Positions 58,550-64,000 of a stretch of 64,000 nt of DNA are shown piece by piece. Within the stretch, counting starts at the first letter, position 1. The number at the start of each line of letters is the position of its first letter. The translations under genes and the position numbers were made by a program. The DNA is taken from positions 1,550,001-1,614,000 of the forward strand of contig NZ_CP109907.1 in assembly GCF_033097525.1 (NCBI RefSeq), in the 5' to 3' direction. Origin of the DNA: Sphingobacterium sp. UGAL515B_05. Its GTDB lineage: Bacteria; Bacteroidota; Bacteroidia; Sphingobacteriales; Sphingobacteriaceae. Under the pieces are notes generated by a model, which was given only the letters and a program-made list of their open reading frames with translations, had not been told where the DNA came from and did no database searches.

Positions 58550-59833
58550 CTAAGGGAACATATTGAGCTGAAAGCTATGCTGATTGTTTTCATAATGGTA
58601 GACGATTGCAAAACCATAGAGGTTACAGATGGCCTGCACAATGGCCAGCCCCAAGCCAGTACCTTTGGATGCTGCATCTGATTTATAAAAACGGGAGAAT
58701 ACCAGGTTAGCATCCAACGCTGCATGTGTACTCGTATTGGACACGGTAAGCCTTTTGTTCGTTATATGGATATTCACCTCCCCGCCTAATCTATTATGGA
58801 ACAAAGCATTTCGTAGGAGATTTGACACCACTATATTTGCCAAAGCACCATCCATTTGTACAGTCAGCTGATCTTCTTGTACAACATTGATTTTTACCTG
58901 TTTAAATTCAGCAATAGCCTCAAACTCCGCCACAATATTTAGTACAAGCGTATTGAACGAAAGATCCTCATTGTGCAAAAATTGTTTATTCTCAATTTTA
59001 CTCAACAGCAACAAGGATTTATTGAGGCGCACAAGCCGCTCGGCAGTTGCTAATACTGCTGCGACAGTCTCAGACTGTTTCTGGTTCAACCCCTCTGTTT
59101 CCGCCATGATTTCCAATTTGTTGATCATAATGGCCAACGGTGTCTGTAATTCATGCGAAGCATTGCCAATAAACTGTTTTTGCTGTTCATAGCTTTCCTC
59201 GTTATGGCGAATTAAGGTAGCCACAGCAAGCTGTAGGTCTTTAAATTCCTGGATCTGCGTATCCATCGTGGGCTTCTCCTTGGTTTTGCCTAAACGAAAG
59301 CGTGTCAACTGATCCAAGAACGTATATAATGGCCCCCATAAACGTTCTATTACGACTTTATTGATGGATACGATACTGATGACCAACAAAACAAATAAAA
59401 TAACAACAGAATAAAAGAGATTCTTGATTAGATCGCTCTCTTCGATCATCGAGTTGATGATCGAAAGTTCATAATAATGTCCTTGATGTTCAAATGCTGT
59501 GGTCAACATTCGGACTGGTTCCAGTTCCGGCTCGGGATCATCATCGTCCTGCATATACAACATGGTGTCCTTATAAACGTTTTGCATCTTAAGGGCTTGT
59601 TCTTCGGAAATCTGGCGTACCTTATAATTATTTATCCCAAACTCTAAATCTGGAGCTACGGTGGGATTGCTGGAAAGTTCCTGGATAATGAGCCGCTTTT
59701 GGTTTTCGAGTTCTTCGTCGATATTATCGTGGATCACCTCCAGCATAAATAGATAGAACACTGTTGACCAGAGAGCGATGACCACCAACACGGAGATAGA
59801 AAGATACTTTAGTGTTTGGTTGGCTAATCTCAT
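58550..59833 (-). CDS. sensor histidine kinase
   Basis: The 427-residue protein has a membrane helix at about 10-33, a periplasmic sensor at about 34-140 and a second helix at about 141-165. The phospho-acceptor H227 is in FIGNASHELQTPL. The HATPase has NLLRNALFHN and GTGLGLAIVQAI. The sensor carries an acidic patch (about 96-106, DDDDPEPELEP) that could bind cations. It overlaps the response regulator by 4 bp. Confidence 0.93.
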   Translation of the reverse strand: MRLANQTLKYLSISVLVVIALWSTVFYLFMLEVIHDNIDEELENQKRLIIQELSSNPTVAPDLEFGINNYKVRQISEEQALKMQNVYKDTMLYMQDDDDPEPELEPVRMLTTAFEHQGHYYELSIINSMIEESDLIKNLFYSVVILFVLLVISIVSINKVVIERLWGPLYTFLDQLTRFRLGKTKEKPTMDTQIQEFKDLQLAVATLIRHNEESYEQQKQFIGNASHELQTPLAIMINKLEIMAETEGLNQKQSETVAAVLATAERLVRLNKSLLLLSKIENKQFLHNEDLSFNTLVLNIVAEFEAIAEFKQVKINVVQEDQLTVQMDGALANIVVSNLLRNALFHNRLGGEVNIHITNKRLTVSNTSTHAALDANLVFSRFYKSDAASKGTGLGLAIVQAICNLYGFAIVYHYENNQHSFQLNMFP

Positions 59834-60507
59834 TTTTCGACAAGTTTATAACCGATTCCATATACCGCTTCAAAATCCACATCAGCATGACTAGCCAAGA
59901 ATTTTTTGCGCAAGTTTTTTATCTGTGAATAGATGAAATCAAGATTATCCGCCTGGTCCGTATTATCGCCCCAGACATGTTCTGCCAGCGCACTTTTGCT
60001 GACCAGTCTATTTTTGTTCAATAAGAAGTAGTTGAGCATATCGAACTCTTTCCGATTTAACGGCACAGGCTCCTGTGCAATAAATAAGCAGCGTTCATTG
60101 AGATCCAGCACGATGTTTCCCATTTCCAATGTATTCTTACCTTCCCGTTGTTTTCTTCGTAACACGGCTTTAATCCGTGCATTCAGCTCAGCAATATGAA
60201 AGGGTTTTGTCAAATAGTCATCGGCTCCAAGTTCGAGTCCCTTTAGCTTATCGTCCAAAGAATCCTTTGCGGAGATAATGATCACATTATCGGACTTACC
60301 CTCATTTTTGAGCTGATCGAGAATCTGCAAACCATTGCCTCCAGGCAGCATGATGTCAAGCAGGATACAATCGTAATCATAAACAGCGACTTTCTCAAGG
60401 GCTGATTCGTAATCAGCGGCAGTTTCTACCGTATATTCTTCCTTAAGTAAAGATGCCTTCACAATTTCCCTTAAATCCGCTTCGTCTTCAATAACCAATA
60501 TTTTCAT
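59830..60507 (-). CDS. OmpR/PhoB-family response regulator
   Basis: The 225-residue protein has a receiver with acidic pocket E7-D8-E9, phospho-acceptor D51 (LLDIMLPGG) and K101 in TKPF. The C-terminal winged helix is of the Trans_reg_C type (LNRKEFDMLNYFLLNKNRLVSKSALAEHVWG, IYSQIKNLRKKF, VYGIGYKLV). A -7-like element TACCTTTG (60596-60603, minus strand) lies about 90 bp upstream without a clear -33 partner. It heads the RR-HK-PepSY unit. Confidence 0.93.
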   Translation of the reverse strand: MKILVIEDEADLREIVKASLLKEEYTVETAADYESALEKVAVYDYDCILLDIMLPGGNGLQILDQLKNEGKSDNVIIISAKDSLDDKLKGLELGADDYLTKPFHIAELNARIKAVLRRKQREGKNTLEMGNIVLDLNERCLFIAQEPVPLNRKEFDMLNYFLLNKNRLVSKSALAEHVWGDNTDQADNLDFIYSQIKNLRKKFLASHADVDFEAVYGIGYKLVEK

Positions 60508-60644
60508 CTTCTTAATTCTATTTAGAGGAAAACCCGTGTAAACAATAGTAATCTGTCCATGCTAAATGACAAGTTACATACACAATTGTTTATGACAAAG
60601 GTACCTTGAATTTGGGAAAGATTTAGGAATACACTGCTAGCCTC

Positions 60645-63600
60645 CTATTTTAAGCTGACATCCAGGTAAACCGAATGACGTCCGTAGGTATCATAAAATG
60701 GTTTATAAAGCACATCATCAATGTAAAATTCCAATGTTTCCGGATTTCCTTTAATCGACTTAGCAATATCCTTTGCATCCAAAGTTACTTTACGCCAATC
60801 TTTTCTTGCGGCAGGTTCCTGGGCTGCCAATAAGATTGGTCCATAAAACAGACTTGCAATATTGGGCTGATCCATAACCGGATCCAGATGAAACTGAAAC
60901 GGCATTTTAAGGTTGATCACATCCCCATCTTTCCAGGTGCGGTTTAAGGTCAGGTAAGTTCCCGGCTCAGCTTTAATTTTTTGATCGACTCCATTTATTG
61001 CAACAAAAAATCCCTTTGTTGCCCAGCTTGGCACCCGCACATGAAGTTCAAATTTGCCATTCCCCCGTATGGTCAGCGCTGTTTGATCCGCTTTCGGAAA
61101 ACTGGTTTGTTGCTCGACGCTGATTCCGCGTTCCGTCCAGTGTAAGGTAGAGGGAATATACAGATTGACATACAGCGCCTGGTCATCCTTACTTTTAAAA
61201 TAGATTGTATTCTGCAATTTAGTACTGCTCTCAATAGCCGTACCATTACAGCAGGTAAAACCTTTCATATCGGCATTTCCAAACTGCTTAATAGATCCCG
61301 CGCGTAAAGGCACATGATACGTATTTGCTGGACTATTTTCTGCAACAGAAGCTAAGATGTGATTGTATAATCCACGTTCATAATAATCCATCAACTCTGC
61401 GCGCTGATCGAACATAAACAAGTCGCTTGTCAATTTCAGCATGTTGTAGGTTGCACAGGTTTCGTTCTGTCCACCTGCAGAAAATCCATTTTCATATAAT
61501 GTCGCCGGCTGGCTAATAAAACATTCGGCATTGGCGGGATTTCTGGCACCAGCCACACCACCGATACTATACATATAATCGTTGGTGGCCTTATACCAAA
61601 AGTTGTCCGCAATTTTATAATATTGGGGCTCATTGGACACCCGGTATAACTCCATACTGCCCACAATTTGAGGAATATGCTGATTGGCATGTAATCCCCT
61701 AAAAGTATCTACATTTTTGGCCAGTCCATGTGTGTGCGCGGCATTGCCGTAGAACATATCAATATTGTCAAATAAGCGGGCGGTTTTTAAGTAATTCTCT
61801 TCACCCGTTATACGATATAACCTTGCCATCACTTCATTCATTCCGCCAAATTCACCTGCGATATACGTATTCCACATTTTGATTAATGTCTCTGTCGGGA
61901 CTTTACTTAAACGTGTATACACCCAAGTGCCCATTCCCTGTGCGATCTCCAATGCTTTTTTATTTCCACTTACCTCATAAACATCTATCAGGCCGGCCAG
62001 GATTTTATGCAGGGTATAATAAGGTGCCCAAACCTGGTTCTTCTGCCCGCCATATTTTGCGCCATGTTCAAGCATAATAAACTGATCTGGGGGATAGGCA
62101 CTGATAAAGCCAAGTCCCCAGTTCCAATAATCTGTACGGATTCCTTCGTCACTGAGGTCAGAATCATAAGCTGATTTACCCGGACCATAAGGTACCGCAG
62201 CAGGATCCGCAATAAAAGCCTGTCCCGCTTGTCTCGGTGTACCCGACAACTTTGACAAGGCATAAAGCACGTTGACCATGGTATCCATCTTCCCCAAAAA
62301 TTTTGACTGGAGTACCTTATCGTACCCTGTACTCGCATAAGCTTGTGCAATTGCCGTCAGGTAATGTCCTGTAGCGTGGCCACGCAGTTTGATATCCTGA
62401 CTGTCCCATACTTCCAAGGGCTGCGCACCGGTCGGTTGCTTTTGCCCAAACGCGTGACGAAACATATAGAGGAATGAATTGGGATCCGATTTTGCCAATG
62501 TATCAATGAATTTATTGCGATTTTCGATAAACTTTGTTTGATGCTGCTTGACATCCGTATTAAGGGAAACCTGATCCAAGTGAAATGCGTCCAATTTTAA
62601 GCTAGGCATCTTGGACTTTACCTTCCCTTTGACTGTAATGATGGCTTTGGGTTTCAGATCAGTCCCGGGAACGCGCCCCGTGACGGCGTAAGCTGTTTGC
62701 TGCGCGACGGCACTATTGTCGGTTGGCGCAGGCCACAACACACGCACTTTTGGTCCCACCATACCGTCTTTATATGTACCGACGACATAACTCGGCAATC
62801 GTGGCAGCTCGCCTACCGCTGTTTCTACGGTGACATCTGCAACTCCGGTTAAAAACCCATTATAAAGCTCCGCTTTATTCATTGGAAATCGCGGTAGGTC
62901 ATCCTCAGCCTTACCTTTAGAAGCAACATCTTCACGCACACCTTTCAGCGCATTTCTGTACACCATGCCGATCTGGTTTCGATTCAGTGGCACACGATAA
63001 ATGCGAAAATCATGCAACAGTGCATTTAAACTTACATTTCCACCCAACAGGGATTTTCCAATGTATAGTGTCCTCTTACTACCTGCCGGTCCAAAAACCT
63101 CGGTCAACTCCTGTGGGATATCTTTAACTTCGCCAGCGGGCATACCATCTAAATATGTTTGCATGGTCCCTGTAGCAATATCAACTACAATGGCCAAGTG
63201 CACCCATTTGTTTAAAGGCACTGCCGAAGAGACCGCATTTTTTACTTCGGCCTTCTTTTGGGCGATTATCCCCATATAGCCATTTTGTAGCGCTGTACCT
63301 GTTGGTGTCCCTGCAAAATGCCTGGTGATATCTTGTCCAAAATCGAATAAATACTGGCCAGACTGCGCTGCACGTAAGTACATCCAGCCTGTTATACTAA
63401 TCGACTCGAGATCCGCGAGTACTTGCGCTGGAAGTACGACAAAATCGTCCTTTCCTCCAGCGAGAGAAAGTACCTTTGTAAATTGTTTATCTGATACAAA
63501 TGAAGCTTTTGTGCCCTGGAATTTACCATGTAGTCCATTGCGCGACCAATCCTTAAAATCCCCATCAAAAACATAACGGGCCACCATGCCTGTCTCTCCA

Positions 63601-63701
63601 ATACCATCCAGGATCTGATCCCCACCCTGTGCCACAGCTACAGCTGTCGTTTTGATAAAAATCGTAAGAATTGCTGCAAAATATATCGTATATTTTTTCA
63701 T
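60645..63701 (-). CDS. GH127-type beta-L-arabinofuranosidase with LamG and Ig-like domains
   Basis: The 1018-residue protein has a signal peptide (IYFAAILTIFIKTTAVAVAQ). A LamG domain follows (about 35-230, ARYVFDGDFKDWSRNGLHGKF, WVHLAIVVDIATGTMQTYLDG), then a bacterial Ig-like group 4 segment (about 275-365, ADVTVETAVGELPRLPSYV). The DUF1680/GH127 alpha/alpha barrel runs from about 370 to 900. Zinc and catalytic residues known in the family can be seen: Glu747 and Cys749 in NETC, and Cys817-Cys818 in FTCCNGT, the pair that contains the nucleophile Cys. A beta-sandwich tail follows. It removes terminal beta-L-arabinofuranose from plant glycans (known for family members). It stands alone, with no SusCD next to it in this window. 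Confidence 0.9.
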   Translation of the reverse strand: MKKYTIYFAAILTIFIKTTAVAVAQGGDQILDGIGETGMVARYVFDGDFKDWSRNGLHGKFQGTKASFVSDKQFTKVLSLAGGKDDFVVLPAQVLADLESISITGWMYLRAAQSGQYLFDFGQDITRHFAGTPTGTALQNGYMGIIAQKKAEVKNAVSSAVPLNKWVHLAIVVDIATGTMQTYLDGMPAGEVKDIPQELTEVFGPAGSKRTLYIGKSLLGGNVSLNALLHDFRIYRVPLNRNQIGMVYRNALKGVREDVASKGKAEDDLPRFPMNKAELYNGFLTGVADVTVETAVGELPRLPSYVVGTYKDGMVGPKVRVLWPAPTDNSAVAQQTAYAVTGRVPGTDLKPKAIITVKGKVKSKMPSLKLDAFHLDQVSLNTDVKQHQTKFIENRNKFIDTLAKSDPNSFLYMFRHAFGQKQPTGAQPLEVWDSQDIKLRGHATGHYLTAIAQAYASTGYDKVLQSKFLGKMDTMVNVLYALSKLSGTPRQAGQAFIADPAAVPYGPGKSAYDSDLSDEGIRTDYWNWGLGFISAYPPDQFIMLEHGAKYGGQKNQVWAPYYTLHKILAGLIDVYEVSGNKKALEIAQGMGTWVYTRLSKVPTETLIKMWNTYIAGEFGGMNEVMARLYRITGEENYLKTARLFDNIDMFYGNAAHTHGLAKNVDTFRGLHANQHIPQIVGSMELYRVSNEPQYYKIADNFWYKATNDYMYSIGGVAGARNPANAECFISQPATLYENGFSAGGQNETCATYNMLKLTSDLFMFDQRAELMDYYERGLYNHILASVAENSPANTYHVPLRAGSIKQFGNADMKGFTCCNGTAIESSTKLQNTIYFKSKDDQALYVNLYIPSTLHWTERGISVEQQTSFPKADQTALTIRGNGKFELHVRVPSWATKGFFVAINGVDQKIKAEPGTYLTLNRTWKDGDVINLKMPFQFHLDPVMDQPNIASLFYGPILLAAQEPAARKDWRKVTLDAKDIAKSIKGNPETLEFYIDDVLYKPFYDTYGRHSVYLDVSLK

Positions 63702-64000
63702 ATCGCTATCTTTTATTCGCTAATGATTTATTGTTTAAAGATCACCTTCTAGCCAGCTGAAAGCTATTACCGTATCCTTTTCCTTGATTGTCTTCAACAG
63801 ATGACGAACAAAAAGAGAAGCAATGCCTATTAATAAGCTTCCAAAGTCGAAGAACATTTTCTGTATTGCTGTCTATTTGACATTTATAAAATTAATGACA
63901 ATAGCTCATTATACATAGGTTTATTTTAGCCTATATTCTCCAGATTTTAACTAAGGTGTATCGAATATACTGTCGTCCATAGCCCCCCAACTCCTGCCGC
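63702..64000. other. intergenic region upstream of the GH127 gene
   Basis: I see no gene, RNA or clear promoter pair in the last 299 bp, although the minus-strand promoter for the GH127 gene must lie here or beyond the window edge. Confidence 0.4.

Overview
The window reads as the chromosome of a Bacteroidota bacterium of the family Sphingobacteriaceae, most likely Sphingobacterium. The evidence is the set of SusC/SusD pairs, Bacteroidota-type promoters (TTG, about 19 bp, TAnnTTTG), lipoproteins with short signal peptides ending in Cys followed by Lys and acidic residues, and moderate-to-low GC. No plasmid or phage genes and no complete insertion sequence are visible.

Layout. (1) 365-6020, minus strand: a complete rRNA operon in the order 16S, tRNA-Ile(GAT), tRNA-Ala(TGC), 23S, 5S, with a terminator after 5S and two candidate tandem promoters before 16S. 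(2) 6225-6304: a G-rich tandem and inverted repeat. (3) 6619-11182, plus strand: a beta-propeller protein, an outer-membrane beta-barrel protein, and the decayed ends of a third gene. (4) 11379-31765, minus strand: a twelve-gene polysaccharide-utilisation-type locus with two SusC/SusD pairs, two fasciclin-like lipoproteins, an M60 (enhancin-like) metallopeptidase, two LamG proteins with degenerate phosphatase-like heads, a delta-60-repeat propeller and a discoidin-domain lipoprotein. Its likely target is a glycoprotein. (5) 32506-44537, minus strand: a second locus with SusC, SusD, an unusual 7TM-DISM sensor carrying an IS1595-type zinc ribbon, a GH2 glycosidase and a secreted beta-helix protein. 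(6) 45081-48208, minus strand: signal peptidase I, a secreted hypothetical protein and a small lipoprotein. (7) 48322-53754, minus strand: a Sel1-repeat protein, a non-canonical HSP90 and a helical-repeat protein in one unit. (8) 53830-57996, plus strand: a TonB-dependent receptor with a consensus promoter flanked by two operator-like palindromes, followed by two His-containing lipoproteins. This looks like a metal-uptake unit. (9) 58018-60507, minus strand: a response regulator, a histidine kinase and a PepSY-like secreted protein. (10) 60645-63701, minus strand: a GH127-type beta-L-arabinofuranosidase with a LamG domain.

The best candidates for something undescribed are the membrane sensor with a transposase-derived DNA-binding tail inside a glycan operon (37481-39403), the HSP90/Sel1/helical-repeat cassette (48322-53754), and the twin-operator metal-uptake unit (53830-57996). 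Family names come from recognising sequence motifs. DUF numbers are from memory and no database search was run.
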